Assembly: GCA_017404205.1 (NCBI GenBank)
Contig: JAFRCV010000012.1
Span: 1-64,000 of the forward strand
Source: Erysipelotrichaceae bacterium
GTDB taxonomy: Bacteria; Bacillota_I; Bacilli_A; Erysipelotrichales; Erysipelotrichaceae
Direction: 5' to 3'
DNA: 64,000 nucleotides
This document shows positions 26,746 through 35,886 of the stretch, one piece after another. The position numbers and the translations under genes were made by a program. Every line of letters begins with the position of its first letter. Within the stretch, counting starts at the first letter, position 1. The notes below the pieces were generated by a model. The model was not told the DNA's origin and made no database searches. It saw only the letters and a program-made list of their open reading frames with translations.

Positions 26746-27931
26746 TCTTCTTGCTATTAATATAGTTATATGTTTCTATAGCGATTCCGAGTTCTTCATT
26801 AGCCGCAATAACTTGAATCTTAACTTTTGAATCATCGCTTGAAATATATCCATCAACAGAAATATTGTTGTTTTTGTTTTCATCAATTTTGATGCCAAAG
26901 CATTCAAGAGCTTTTGCGACACCACTTCTTACAAGCTTAGAGTTTTCACCTATACCACCAGTAAAGACTAATTTATCAAAGCCTCCCATTTCGGCATAAA
27001 ATGAACCGATATAGCGCACAATGTCATTCACAAAAACATCTATCGCTAATTTAGCTCTTTGCTCACCTTTTATTGCAGCAGCTTCAATCTCTCTAAAATC
27101 ATTATAACCAGACATGCCTTGTAAACCGCCTTTATGTGCTAGTCCTTCAATGATTTCTTCTTTACTAAGTCCTTCATTTTCTAAGAATAAAGCAATATAT
27201 GGATCACAATCACCACTTCTATTCATATGTGGTAAGCCTGTTTGCAAAGAGAAGCCAAAACTTGAATCATAGCTCTTGCCATCTTTAATTGCACAAATTG
27301 AACTGCTTCCACCCAAATGACAACCAATGATATATTTATAATCACCATCTTTTCTTGCTTTATTTGCAATATAAGTAAATGATGCACCATGGTAACCATT
27401 TTTAGCTATGCCATATTTTTCATACCACTCATAAGGTATAGGATACAGTTTGTTTTTTAAAGGAATTGTGCGATGGAATGATGTTTCAAAGACACCAATC
27501 ATTGGAATAGAACCTAATATAGTTTTAAATTCTTCTATAGCTCCAATATAAGCAGCATTATGAACAGGAGCAATGAATAAATAATCTTTCATTCCCTTCA
27601 TCACTTCTTCATTTAGTTCTACTGTGCCATTGAAGCCTTTAGAAATGACGGTTTTAAAGCCAATTGCTTCAATTTCATTGACGTCTTGAATAACACCAAG
27701 TTCTTTGTCACATAAATCTTTAATGAATAGATTAATACCACTTTGATAATCTTTTAAAGGAATATCATGTTCATTATGTTCTTTATCATTTTCATCATTT
27801 TTATAATGATAGATACCATTTAGTGAGCCAATTCTTTCAATTTTAGCATCACACAAAACATGCTCACTAGGCATATCATATAGTTTAAATTTTAATGATG
27901 TTGAACCGACATTGCTTATTAAAACAAGCAT
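26738..27931 (-). CDS. Acetate-kinase-family acyl-phosphate kinase (divergent)
   Basis: The 397-aa ASKHA-fold kinase aligns over the whole AckA length: SNVGSTSLKFKLYD (canonical NxGSSSxKF), FETSFHRT (canonical FDTAFH), NGYHGASFTYI, HLGGSSSI, NRSGDCDPY and FTGGIGEN. Several canonical positions differ: the HRxVHGG segment with the substrate-binding Arg reads GFKTVISKG, HLGNGAS reads HLGGSSS, and the second His of HGTSH is Phe. It is therefore a kinase making ATP from an acyl phosphate, perhaps not acetyl phosphate. Its placement between KDG kinase and DUF2877, where carbamate kinase stands in ureide operons, suggests the acyl phosphate is made by the FdrA complex. Confidence 0.85.
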   Translation of the reverse strand: MLVLISNVGSTSLKFKLYDMPSEHVLCDAKIERIGSLNGIYHYKNDENDKEHNEHDIPLKDYQSGINLFIKDLCDKELGVIQDVNEIEAIGFKTVISKGFNGTVELNEEVMKGMKDYLFIAPVHNAAYIGAIEEFKTILGSIPMIGVFETSFHRTIPLKNKLYPIPYEWYEKYGIAKNGYHGASFTYIANKARKDGDYKYIIGCHLGGSSSICAIKDGKSYDSSFGFSLQTGLPHMNRSGDCDPYIALFLENEGLSKEEIIEGLAHKGGLQGMSGYNDFREIEAAAIKGEQRAKLAIDVFVNDIVRYIGSFYAEMGGFDKLVFTGGIGENSKLVRSGVAKALECFGIKIDENKNNNISVDGYISSDDSKVKIQVIAANEELGIAIETYNYINSKKNA

Positions 27932-28960
27932 TTATCTTTGAACCCTTCCACTAGCATTACCACCAGCTAATGATTCAACTTCAGCAACACTAACTTGGTT
28001 GAAGTCTTTTTCAATACATTGTTTTAGACAAGATGCTGCTACAGCAAATTCAATAGCTTTTTGATCATCATATCCGCTGATTAATGAATAGATTAATCCA
28101 CCACCAAATGAATCGCCACCGCCAACTCTATCAACTATTTGAATACGATATTCTTTAGAGAATGTAGCTGAATCACTAGCGCTATCATAAATCATACCTG
28201 CCCAATCATTAATCGATGCCGAAATAGAACCTCTTAATGTGAAGGCAATCTTCTTACAACCAAATTGTTTAGCTAATTTTCTTGCGACAGATACATATCC
28301 TTCATGATCTAATTTACCAGAATTAATATCAGTATTTTCAGCTTCAATTCCAAAGACATCTTTAGCATCTTCTTCGTTGGCAATACATACATCAACATAT
28401 GGAACAAGTCTAGACATGCATTCTTGAGCTTCACTTGTAGTCCATAATTTCTTACGATAATTTAAATCACAAGAAATTGTGATACCTTTTTCTTTAGCTT
28501 TCTTACATGCTTCTAGACATATTTCAGGTAAGTCTCCACCTAGTGCTGGAGTAATACCTGTGAAATGGAACCATTTTGCGTCTTTGAAGATTTCATCCCA
28601 ATCAAATTCTTCTTTTTTAGCTAAAGCAATTGATGAACCAGCACGGTCATAAATTACTTTTGAAGCTCTTTGAGAAGCTCCTTTTTCACAGAAATAAATG
28701 CCAAGTCTTGGCCCACCTCTTAAGATATAATCAGTTCTAACGCCATATTTTCTTAATGAATTGATACAAGCTTGCCCGATTTCTTGATTTGGAACTTTAC
28801 ATACAAAATATGCATCTAAGCCATAATTCGCAAGTGATACTGCGACATTAGCTTCTGCACCTGAATAAGATACATCAAAACTATTAGCTTGTACAAAACG
28901 ATAATATCCAACAGGATCTAGACGCATCATAATTTCACCGAATGTAACAACTTTACTCAT
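27932..28960 (-). CDS. kdgK: PfkB-family sugar kinase, probable 2-keto-3-deoxygluconate kinase
   Basis: Ribokinase-fold kinase of 342 aa. The start MSKVVTFGEIMMRLDP and SYSGAEANVAVSLA form the N-terminal substrate loop. The C-terminal signature GGGDSFGGGLIYSL holds the catalytic Asp (usual GAGD here GGGD). KDG kinases phosphorylate 2-keto-3-deoxy acids to KDPG. The neighbouring KDPG aldolase 2 bp downstream of the next gene in the unit supports this role (Entner-Doudoroff-type lower pathway). Specificity for KDG rather than another keto-deoxy acid is inferred from that pair. Confidence 0.88.
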   Translation of the reverse strand: MSKVVTFGEIMMRLDPVGYYRFVQANSFDVSYSGAEANVAVSLANYGLDAYFVCKVPNQEIGQACINSLRKYGVRTDYILRGGPRLGIYFCEKGASQRASKVIYDRAGSSIALAKKEEFDWDEIFKDAKWFHFTGITPALGGDLPEICLEACKKAKEKGITISCDLNYRKKLWTTSEAQECMSRLVPYVDVCIANEEDAKDVFGIEAENTDINSGKLDHEGYVSVARKLAKQFGCKKIAFTLRGSISASINDWAGMIYDSASDSATFSKEYRIQIVDRVGGGDSFGGGLIYSLISGYDDQKAIEFAVAASCLKQCIEKDFNQVSVAEVESLAGGNASGRVQR

Positions 28961-28962
28961 AA

Positions 28963-29616
28963 TTACTCCTTTATTGCTTCTAGCAATTTTATTGCAGCTT
29001 CTGTGAGTTTATCATATTCACCAGATTCAATCCATTCTTTTTTGGCTAAGTTGCCGCCGATACCGGCACCTACACAACCTGCTTCAAAGTATTCTTTAAT
29101 ATTCTTTTCATTGACACCACCAACTGCTAGTAGTGGCACATGATTAATTGGTGCTCTTAATGCTTTAACATAAGCAGGAGAGAAACAGCCAATTGGGAAT
29201 AGTTTTACAAAATCGGCACCCGCATTGTAAGCAGTTAAAACTTCACTTGGTGTCAACGCACCGGGCATAGAAATCATTCCAAATTCCTTTGTTCTTTTAA
29301 TAACTTCAACATTTGTATCTGGCGAAATAATATATTCTCCATGATTCTTATGTGTTAAATAAACAAGTTTTGTATTAGTAACTGTACCAGCACCAATATG
29401 AACTCTTCCTTTGAATTCTTCAACAAGTTTTCCAATTAAACAAGCTGTGTCTTCCCATGTTTCTGGTTTTGCTTGATTATAAGTAATTTCCGCAAAACGA
29501 ATACCGCCTTTATATAGTGCTTCAACAACTTTAGAACACTTTTCTAAAGAAGCGCCTCTAATAATAGCGATAATTTTCTCTTTTTTTATTTCTTGAATTA
29601 ATTCTTCTTGATTCAT
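28963..29616 (-). CDS. eda: 2-dehydro-3-deoxy-phosphogluconate (KDPG) aldolase
   Basis: Class I aldolase of 217 aa with the family pattern IIRGASLEKC, AEITYNQ (catalytic Glu), IGAGTVTN and the Schiff-base Lys in DFVKLFPIG, followed by AVGGVNEKN. It splits KDPG or related compounds into pyruvate plus glyceraldehyde 3-phosphate. The gene precedes the KDG kinase by 2 bp. The N-terminus and length are standard. In this operon it offers a phosphorylative branch alongside the proposed phosphorolytic one. Confidence 0.93.
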   Translation of the reverse strand: MNQEELIQEIKKEKIIAIIRGASLEKCSKVVEALYKGGIRFAEITYNQAKPETWEDTACLIGKLVEEFKGRVHIGAGTVTNTKLVYLTHKNHGEYIISPDTNVEVIKRTKEFGMISMPGALTPSEVLTAYNAGADFVKLFPIGCFSPAYVKALRAPINHVPLLAVGGVNEKNIKEYFEAGCVGAGIGGNLAKKEWIESGEYDKLTEAAIKLLEAIKE

Positions 29617-29625
29617 AATTAACTC

Positions 29626-31038
29626 CTATAGTCCATATTTTTCGCAATATGCTTTGAAAGCTTTTTCGAAACACTCCATTGGAACTCTTGCCATACCAGC
29701 ACCAATCAAACCGCCTTCTTTATTGAACATACCACCATGGATACATGGACAAATTCCTGTTTCAATAACTTTCATCATATCAATACCGCTTGGTAAGAAG
29801 TCAAAGTCTAAATTCGGAATTGGATAATTATAGTTTTTAGAGATACAAATCTTTTCCATTTCACGAGTTTGGCCAATAGCTTCTTTTAATGTCATACCAC
29901 GTAAGTTACAAACAATTGGCGAAGCAGCAGCAGCTAAGCCACCTAGGCCAGCACATTCAACAACACAACTATCGCCAATCCAAGGAAGTTGATCATCAAT
30001 AGTGAATTTGCTTGATGTATATTGGCCAGTCATATATGGAGCTTCTGTCTCAAACCATTCATCGCCTAGTGCAGCAATCTTAATTCCAAAACGAACACCA
30101 TTGCCACAAACAGCAGTAACCATTGTTGAATATTCTCTTCCTACATTGCCTAAATTTGCCGCTCTACTAGCGCCTTGTCCAAAGCAGTGGAAGAAACGAG
30201 GTGTTTCAACAATATAATTCATTGAATCTAGAACTTGTTGTCTTGGCATATCATCAATCTTAGCCATATCTAATAAAATTTGATGTTCAAATAATAAGTC
30301 AGCTGCAGATTGTCTAGTATGGTTTTCATCACCCATTTGCATACTTTCTGCCAAAATTGGTTTAAGAGGTAAACCACCTTTATTTTTTGCAACTTTATCC
30401 ATTGGTGGAAGCAAATGATCACGCATATAATAAAGGTTTTCAGCAATTTCTTTAGAGTATAGTCCCCAACCACAGAAACCACCTTGGAACTTAATGCCTT
30501 CAGCAGGGAAAGTAGCAGTAACTTTGCCATTGTGACGATCTTTTACAATTATCATCGCAACGTTCTTAGTAATGATTCCTGTACCAGCACCAACAGTATT
30601 TGTATCAAGAGCAGAGATCATCTTAATTTTGCCAGATTTAATTAATTCAAGAGCTTCTTCTTCAGTTTTTGCCCAACCTTCAAATAGACAAGCTGAAACC
30701 ATACCTCTTTGATGAAGCATAACCATTTCATCAAATGAAATTGGTGGGCCAGAGTGTGTTACTGTATAGTCATCAAGACCTTCGATAACATTGCCTGCCA
30801 AATCAACACCTACCCATACTGGATCAGCATTGATTAACATATTAACAGCATCATCATTGGCTTTGTTCATCTTTTCAGCAAAATCAGAAGCCATTATTTC
30901 TTTAACTTTATTAGCCAATTCATCATTAATCTTTACTGGAGGTTTCCAATCAATTTGGGCAACTTCAACGCCTTGTTCAGCCAAAGCATCGTAAAAAGAA
31001 GAAATACCAATATTAATTACTTTCATTTTCTTATCCAT
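29626..31038 (-). CDS. DUF1116 protein (YlbE/AllG-like subunit)
   Basis: The 470-aa protein has the DUF1116 pattern: early DPVWVGVDLAG, then HQRGMVSACLFEGWA, ALDTNTVGAGTG and CGNGVRFGIKI, and the late ICPCIHGGMFNKEGGLIGAGMARVP. E. coli YlbE (AllG) is one of three subunits of oxamate carbamoyltransferase (AllFGH), which phosphorolyses oxalurate. It overlaps FdrA by 8 bp. In ureide operons the set accompanies allantoin genes and carbamate kinase, none of which is here. The sugar-acid neighbours suggest a different substrate. Confidence 0.9.
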   Translation of the reverse strand: MDKKMKVINIGISSFYDALAEQGVEVAQIDWKPPVKINDELANKVKEIMASDFAEKMNKANDDAVNMLINADPVWVGVDLAGNVIEGLDDYTVTHSGPPISFDEMVMLHQRGMVSACLFEGWAKTEEEALELIKSGKIKMISALDTNTVGAGTGIITKNVAMIIVKDRHNGKVTATFPAEGIKFQGGFCGWGLYSKEIAENLYYMRDHLLPPMDKVAKNKGGLPLKPILAESMQMGDENHTRQSAADLLFEHQILLDMAKIDDMPRQQVLDSMNYIVETPRFFHCFGQGASRAANLGNVGREYSTMVTAVCGNGVRFGIKIAALGDEWFETEAPYMTGQYTSSKFTIDDQLPWIGDSCVVECAGLGGLAAAASPIVCNLRGMTLKEAIGQTREMEKICISKNYNYPIPNLDFDFLPSGIDMMKVIETGICPCIHGGMFNKEGGLIGAGMARVPMECFEKAFKAYCEKYGL

Positions 31039-32572
31039 TTACTTGCCTTCTTTCTAATTCATCCATCATAGCTGAAGCAATTTTAGCACTTTCATAATTG
31101 CTTCCAGTTACAATAACGCCAGCATCTTTTAGTAATTTAACCTTTTCTTTAATGTTTTGAGGATCATTATCTGAACCACAAATATTAGCAATAAAGATAA
31201 CAGGCAAGCCACTATCTCTTAGTTTTTTAATTTCTTTAGCATGAGAACCAATTGGATCGCGGGCTACACCAGGACCAGTGATGAAGTCTAACAACACTAC
31301 GCCAACTTCAGGATCTTTTAATTCTTCGCGAAGTCTCTTTAATCTTAATTCTGGATTAAATACCGGATGTGGAGCTTCGGCAGTAAAATCTTCAGCGCCC
31401 ATATCAAGAATTGTGTGGCCTACAGATTTGTGACTATCAGCTAATTTTTCAGCATATTTATTGCTTAAATTTGAATGCAACAAGATATTCTTGTTATGTC
31501 TGCTGAAATATAATAGACCTTCTTCCGTAAATGTTCCACCACAATATAAACCACGGAAATATTTTCTTTCTAAAGGAAGTTTTGCGACTTCTTCTTTAGC
31601 TAATTGTTTAATTTCTTCATCTGAAAATTGTGGATCTTGTTTGACACCTGTAATCTTTTCAACAGCTTTTAAACCAGCTTCTTCAAGCGAGAAAGCAGCT
31701 TCAACTTTGTGCTTTTCGAATAAAGATTCATCACTTCCAAGGAATATCGCAATAACGGGTTTTTTACATTCATCTGCACGATATAAAACCTTATCCATTA
31801 CATTGATATCTGCTAATTTAGAAACAAGAACGATTACTTTTGTATTGTCATCTTTTTCAAGAGCTTCAATACCTTCTAACATGGTGATACCACCAATTTC
31901 TGGATATAAATCTCTTCCGCCAGTACCAATAATTTGTGAAACACCTAAACCACGATGTTCGATTAGACAAGCTACTTCTTGAGCACCAGAACCAGATGCA
32001 CCTACAATGCCAACAGGGCCAAATGAATTCATTGAACCAGCTGCAAATGCTACACCATTAATTAAGCCAACACCGGCATCAGGTCCCATAACTAACTTGC
32101 CTTTTTTCTTTCCATATTCTTTGATTTTTCTTTCTTCATCCAAAGTGACATTATCAGAGAAGATGAATAAATCTAATCCTTTATCTAAGGCTTTTATAGC
32201 TTCTGTATATACATATTCACCTGGAAGAGATATTTGACATAAATCAAATGTCTCAGCCTTTAATTCTGCATCATCTAAGCTAGTAAATTCAACATCACTT
32301 TCAACGTTTTTACGATCAATGATGTCCATAGCTGCTTGAATTGCTTCATCACATCTTTTTTCGCTTTCGCAATCAACAGCGATAACTAAATCATCAGGAG
32401 TGATGTCGCTTGGTAATTCATAACCTTCTTCTTTTAATACACGTTGATTGATGATAGTAGCCATTGCAACTTCAGAGTTTTCAACACCCTCAAGTTCATT
32501 AACTCTACCAGCTACAGACATCAAACTTACCGAATCGACATAACGCTTCTTTTTAACAAGAACTTTTCTCAT
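31031..32572 (-). CDS. fdrA: FdrA family protein (AllF-like subunit, succinyl-CoA-synthetase fold)
   Basis: FdrA homologue of 513 aa. The acyl-CoA-synthetase-like Rossmann repeats show KLVMGPDAGVGLINGVAFA, GIVGASGSGAQEVACLI and GTGGRDLYPEIGG, with a second half containing DFITGPGVARDPIGSH. In E. coli FdrA (AllF) forms the oxamate carbamoyltransferase with DUF1116 and DUF2877 proteins; the fold is suited to a phosphoryl or acyl-phosphate intermediate. It follows the dehydratase by 18 bp with a GAAAGGA site and overlaps DUF1116. All three subunits are present, though DUF2877 is split off by three genes. Confidence 0.92.
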   Translation of the reverse strand: MRKVLVKKKRYVDSVSLMSVAGRVNELEGVENSEVAMATIINQRVLKEEGYELPSDITPDDLVIAVDCESEKRCDEAIQAAMDIIDRKNVESDVEFTSLDDAELKAETFDLCQISLPGEYVYTEAIKALDKGLDLFIFSDNVTLDEERKIKEYGKKKGKLVMGPDAGVGLINGVAFAAGSMNSFGPVGIVGASGSGAQEVACLIEHRGLGVSQIIGTGGRDLYPEIGGITMLEGIEALEKDDNTKVIVLVSKLADINVMDKVLYRADECKKPVIAIFLGSDESLFEKHKVEAAFSLEEAGLKAVEKITGVKQDPQFSDEEIKQLAKEEVAKLPLERKYFRGLYCGGTFTEEGLLYFSRHNKNILLHSNLSNKYAEKLADSHKSVGHTILDMGAEDFTAEAPHPVFNPELRLKRLREELKDPEVGVVLLDFITGPGVARDPIGSHAKEIKKLRDSGLPVIFIANICGSDNDPQNIKEKVKLLKDAGVIVTGSNYESAKIASAMMDELERRQVNG

Positions 32573-32590
32573 TATGACTAATCCTTTCTA

Positions 32591-34261
32591 TTATTCCCAA
32601 ATACCACCTTTTGACATTGGACCAACATTCTTCGCAAATAAACGTAAGAAACGTGGATAATTTTCGCCTTTGAATTCCCAATGGAATTCAGCTTTACGTT
32701 TTTCTAATTCTTCATCGCTAACTTCCATATTGATTGTTCTATTGACAATATCAATATCAATCATATCGCCATCTTTAATTAAGCCTAATGGACCATAAGC
32801 AGCTTCTGGAGAAATATAACCAACACTTAATCCTGATGTTCCACCAGAGAAACGGCCATCAGTTAAGATAGCACATGAATTAAATAATCCTTCATAGCCT
32901 TTTAATTCTTCTTGGAATGTGAATGCTGTTGTGCCAAAACGAGCTTTTAATCCTAAAAATCTAACAACACATGCATCACCTTTGACAATCTTGCCACTAC
33001 GAAGTGCTGCTAAAGCATCATCTAGTGAATCAAAACATTTTGCAGGACCACGGAAAGTCATTAAATTATGTGGAACAGCAGCAATCTTAATAATGCCACC
33101 TTCAGGAGCAATATTGCCATATAAAACACCAATGCCAGGTTGTTTTGAAACTGGATTGTCTAGACTATGAATTACATCATCGTTATAACATTTAGCAAGT
33201 TTAATGTTGTCACCCAATGAATTTCCTGTAACTGTTAATACATCAGTATTTAATACGCTTTCCATTTTCTTCATTAAAGCAGCTAAACCACCAGCTAAAT
33301 CTAAATCTTCTAAACTATATTCACCGCCAGGAGCAAGATGAGATAATAGAGGAACTTCATTTGAAGCTTTATCGAATTCTTTCCACCAAGGAAGATCATA
33401 ACCAGCTTCATTAGCGATTGCTGGAATATGAAGAATCAAGTTTGCAGATGCTGCAACAGCCATATCAACTTTAATAGCGTTCTTAATTGATTCTGGAGTA
33501 ATAATATCTCTTGCAGTAACGCCTTCATAAACAAGATTCATAATTTGTTTACCAGCACGATAAGCTAGATTATAGATTTCTGAACTATCAGCAGCCATTG
33601 TAGAGTTATTAGGCAATGTCATACCCATAGCTTCTGCCATCATACACATTGAGTTAGCAGTAACCATTGATGTACATGCTCCACAAGAACCCCAAGAGTG
33701 TTCAATTAAACCGTTATAGAAATCCATATCAATTTTGCCTTCAGCAGCCATACCAACTTTATCTTGAGCACGAATATGTAGACGTTTCTCACCTGCATAT
33801 CTGCCAAGAGGCATATAGCCACCAGTAACAATAATTGTTGGAATATTAAGTCTAGCAGCACCCATTAAATGTCCTGGAACTACTGAGTCACAAGTACTAA
33901 GCATTACCATGCCATCAAAGAAGTTGCCTTCTACTGTCAATTCAACTTGGTCAGCAATTGAGTTACGGCTAGGAACTTCAATATAACGAGGATCCTTAAG
34001 AACCATACCATCACAAATACCAGTTGTTTCTACTTCTAATGGCAAACCACCAGCTTCTCTAATGCCTTGTTTAACACGTTCAGCTAATTTATCAAGATGA
34101 ACATGACCAGGATTATATTCATTCCAAGAGTTAACAACACCAATTAATGGTCTTCTTTGTTCCTCATTGGTATAACCCATACCACACATTAATCCTCTAC
34201 GACATTCAGAAGCCTCAGAGAATTCCCAGCATGAACGCATATCTTCATACTTCTTTTTCAT
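32591..34261 (-). CDS. IlvD/Edd-family dehydratase, probably a sugar-acid dehydratase
   Basis: The 556-aa protein shows the three cysteine sites of the Fe-S dehydratases: TTGICDG, STCDSVVPGHLMG and GSCGACTSMVTANSM, followed by LPNNSTMAA and the C-terminal LTDGRFSGGTSGLSVGYISPEA. Members dehydrate dihydroxy acids: branched-chain intermediates (IlvD), phosphogluconate (Edd), or aldonates such as arabonate, xylonate and gluconate. The operon contains no branched-chain amino acid genes but does contain KDG kinase and KDPG aldolase, so conversion of an aldonate to a 2-keto-3-deoxy acid is the best reading. The third motif differs from the usual DHAD GACGGMYTANTM. Confidence 0.88.
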   Translation of the reverse strand: MKKKYEDMRSCWEFSEASECRRGLMCGMGYTNEEQRRPLIGVVNSWNEYNPGHVHLDKLAERVKQGIREAGGLPLEVETTGICDGMVLKDPRYIEVPSRNSIADQVELTVEGNFFDGMVMLSTCDSVVPGHLMGAARLNIPTIIVTGGYMPLGRYAGEKRLHIRAQDKVGMAAEGKIDMDFYNGLIEHSWGSCGACTSMVTANSMCMMAEAMGMTLPNNSTMAADSSEIYNLAYRAGKQIMNLVYEGVTARDIITPESIKNAIKVDMAVAASANLILHIPAIANEAGYDLPWWKEFDKASNEVPLLSHLAPGGEYSLEDLDLAGGLAALMKKMESVLNTDVLTVTGNSLGDNIKLAKCYNDDVIHSLDNPVSKQPGIGVLYGNIAPEGGIIKIAAVPHNLMTFRGPAKCFDSLDDALAALRSGKIVKGDACVVRFLGLKARFGTTAFTFQEELKGYEGLFNSCAILTDGRFSGGTSGLSVGYISPEAAYGPLGLIKDGDMIDIDIVNRTINMEVSDEELEKRKAEFHWEFKGENYPRFLRLFAKNVGPMSKGGIWE

Positions 34262-34286
34262 AATAATTTCATCTTCCCCCTTTTGT

Positions 34287-35885
34287 TTAATTATTATTCA
34301 ACGATATTTTCATCGTTTCTAGTTGTTTGATAATTTCTGTATGATAGTTTTTACTAGGAGCATCGGGATAATCACTTCTCTGATGGCATCCACAACTATC
34401 TTTTCTCTCTTTAGCAGCTAATACAAGAGCTTTAGAAACAATTAAATTATTTTCAAGTGCTAAGCGCTTATAGTTTATTTCATCATCAACACTTTTTACA
34501 CAGTGTTTTACTTCATCTAATAACTCATCTAAGGTCTTGTATGCTTTTTCTAATAATTCTTGATTACGCAAGACTCTAGCGCCACTTCCTAAAGCATCTT
34601 TTCTTAAATCTTCTATTTCCTTTAATCTAGATAAACTGATTTCTTCATTTAATCCACCGATTGGTTCATAATTGAATTCTTCAATATCTAAACTATTAAT
34701 ATCATCAATGATTGTTTTTGCAGCAATGCGTGAGAATATAAGCGTTTCACTTCCTGCTGATCCACCAATACGATTTGCACCATGTAAATGGCCAGCAGCT
34801 TCTCCTGCTACATATAAGCCTTTAATATCGCTATGACATTTTTCATCAATCTTAACGCCACCTAAACTTGTATGAGCAGCATTAGCTAATTCGACTTTCT
34901 CTTTGCAAAGATTGATTCCAACATCAGCATATCTTTTCACAAATGGTTCATATGCTTCATGAAGTCTATTCTCATCAACACCAGATGCATCAAAGAAAAT
35001 ACCTCCATGTTCACTTCCATTACCAGCTAATAATTCTTTTTCAATTGCTAAAGACAAAACATCTTTATTGACTCTTTCGCCATCTTCACCATATTTGAGC
35101 ATAAATCTTTCGCCTTTATTATTGGTCATGATTGCTCCTTCATAAAATAAAGTTGTAATCATGCCTTTGCCTCTTATTTGTAAAGGCCATACAGCGCTTG
35201 ATGGTTCAAATTGAACAAATTCCATATCAATTAATGGACATCCCGCTTCATAAGCCATTGCAGCACCATCACCAGATATATCTTTTGAATTTGATGTAAA
35301 TGGGAATATACCAGCAAAGCCTCCGCTACATAGTAATACAGCTTTACTATATAGATTTACAAATTTCTTTTCTTCAAAGTCATAGCAATATGCACCATTA
35401 ACTTTATCGTTTTTCTTTAGTAATCTTAATGCTCTAAGATTTTCTAATACTTCAAAGTTTTCATCTTTTGCTAATAATTCATGAAGGATACTTAAAACTT
35501 TAGCTCCTGTATGATTGCCTTGTCCAACAACCCTTCCATAACTTGATCCTAAAGATTTACGGGCTTTTAAATTACCTTTTTCATCTTTATCAAATTCAAA
35601 GCCTAAATCTTCAAGATATTTTTGAATTGTTAAACTACCATAACACAATTCATCAACTAACTTTTTATCGCCTTGGTTTCTTCCAGAAACAACTGTATCT
35701 TTAATAAAGACATCAACATTGTCCCCTTGTTGAACGCCACAAATATTAAAGCCCGAGATACCAGGAGAGGCACCTAAACCATTTCGTAACATTCTTACTT
35801 TTAAACCGGCTTTGACTAGTTCATAAGCTGCTACAGTACCTGTCATTCCTCCACCGATTATTAAGACATCAGTATTGTTGTACAT
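34287..35885 (-). CDS. FAD-dependent oxidoreductase, fumarate reductase/L-aspartate oxidase-like flavoprotein
   Basis: The ATG at 35885 (after AAAGGAA, overlapping the SDR stop region) is preferred over a TTG five codons upstream, giving 532 aa. The dinucleotide motif VLIIGGGMTGTVAAYELV is followed by the flavoprotein pattern CSGGFAGIFPFTSN, SGDGAAMAYEAGCPL, HTSLGGVKID and GLYVAGEAAG. The C-terminal family motif usually read as RGAHxRxDFP is CGCHQRSDYP here. No quinone-anchor or Fe-S subunit genes are nearby, so it is probably soluble. Its substrate is unknown; it may oxidise a sugar, lactone or keto acid in the pathway. Confidence 0.82.
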   Translation of the reverse strand: MYNNTDVLIIGGGMTGTVAAYELVKAGLKVRMLRNGLGASPGISGFNICGVQQGDNVDVFIKDTVVSGRNQGDKKLVDELCYGSLTIQKYLEDLGFEFDKDEKGNLKARKSLGSSYGRVVGQGNHTGAKVLSILHELLAKDENFEVLENLRALRLLKKNDKVNGAYCYDFEEKKFVNLYSKAVLLCSGGFAGIFPFTSNSKDISGDGAAMAYEAGCPLIDMEFVQFEPSSAVWPLQIRGKGMITTLFYEGAIMTNNKGERFMLKYGEDGERVNKDVLSLAIEKELLAGNGSEHGGIFFDASGVDENRLHEAYEPFVKRYADVGINLCKEKVELANAAHTSLGGVKIDEKCHSDIKGLYVAGEAAGHLHGANRIGGSAGSETLIFSRIAAKTIIDDINSLDIEEFNYEPIGGLNEEISLSRLKEIEDLRKDALGSGARVLRNQELLEKAYKTLDELLDEVKHCVKSVDDEINYKRLALENNLIVSKALVLAAKERKDSCGCHQRSDYPDAPSKNYHTEIIKQLETMKISLNNN

Positions 35886-35886
35886 T

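Noticed and set aside
32591-34261. Dihydroxy-acid dehydratase of branched-chain amino acid synthesis (IlvD)
   Set aside because: The operon holds sugar-acid, not amino-acid, genes and the third cysteine motif differs from typical IlvD; kept as a probable sugar-acid dehydratase.
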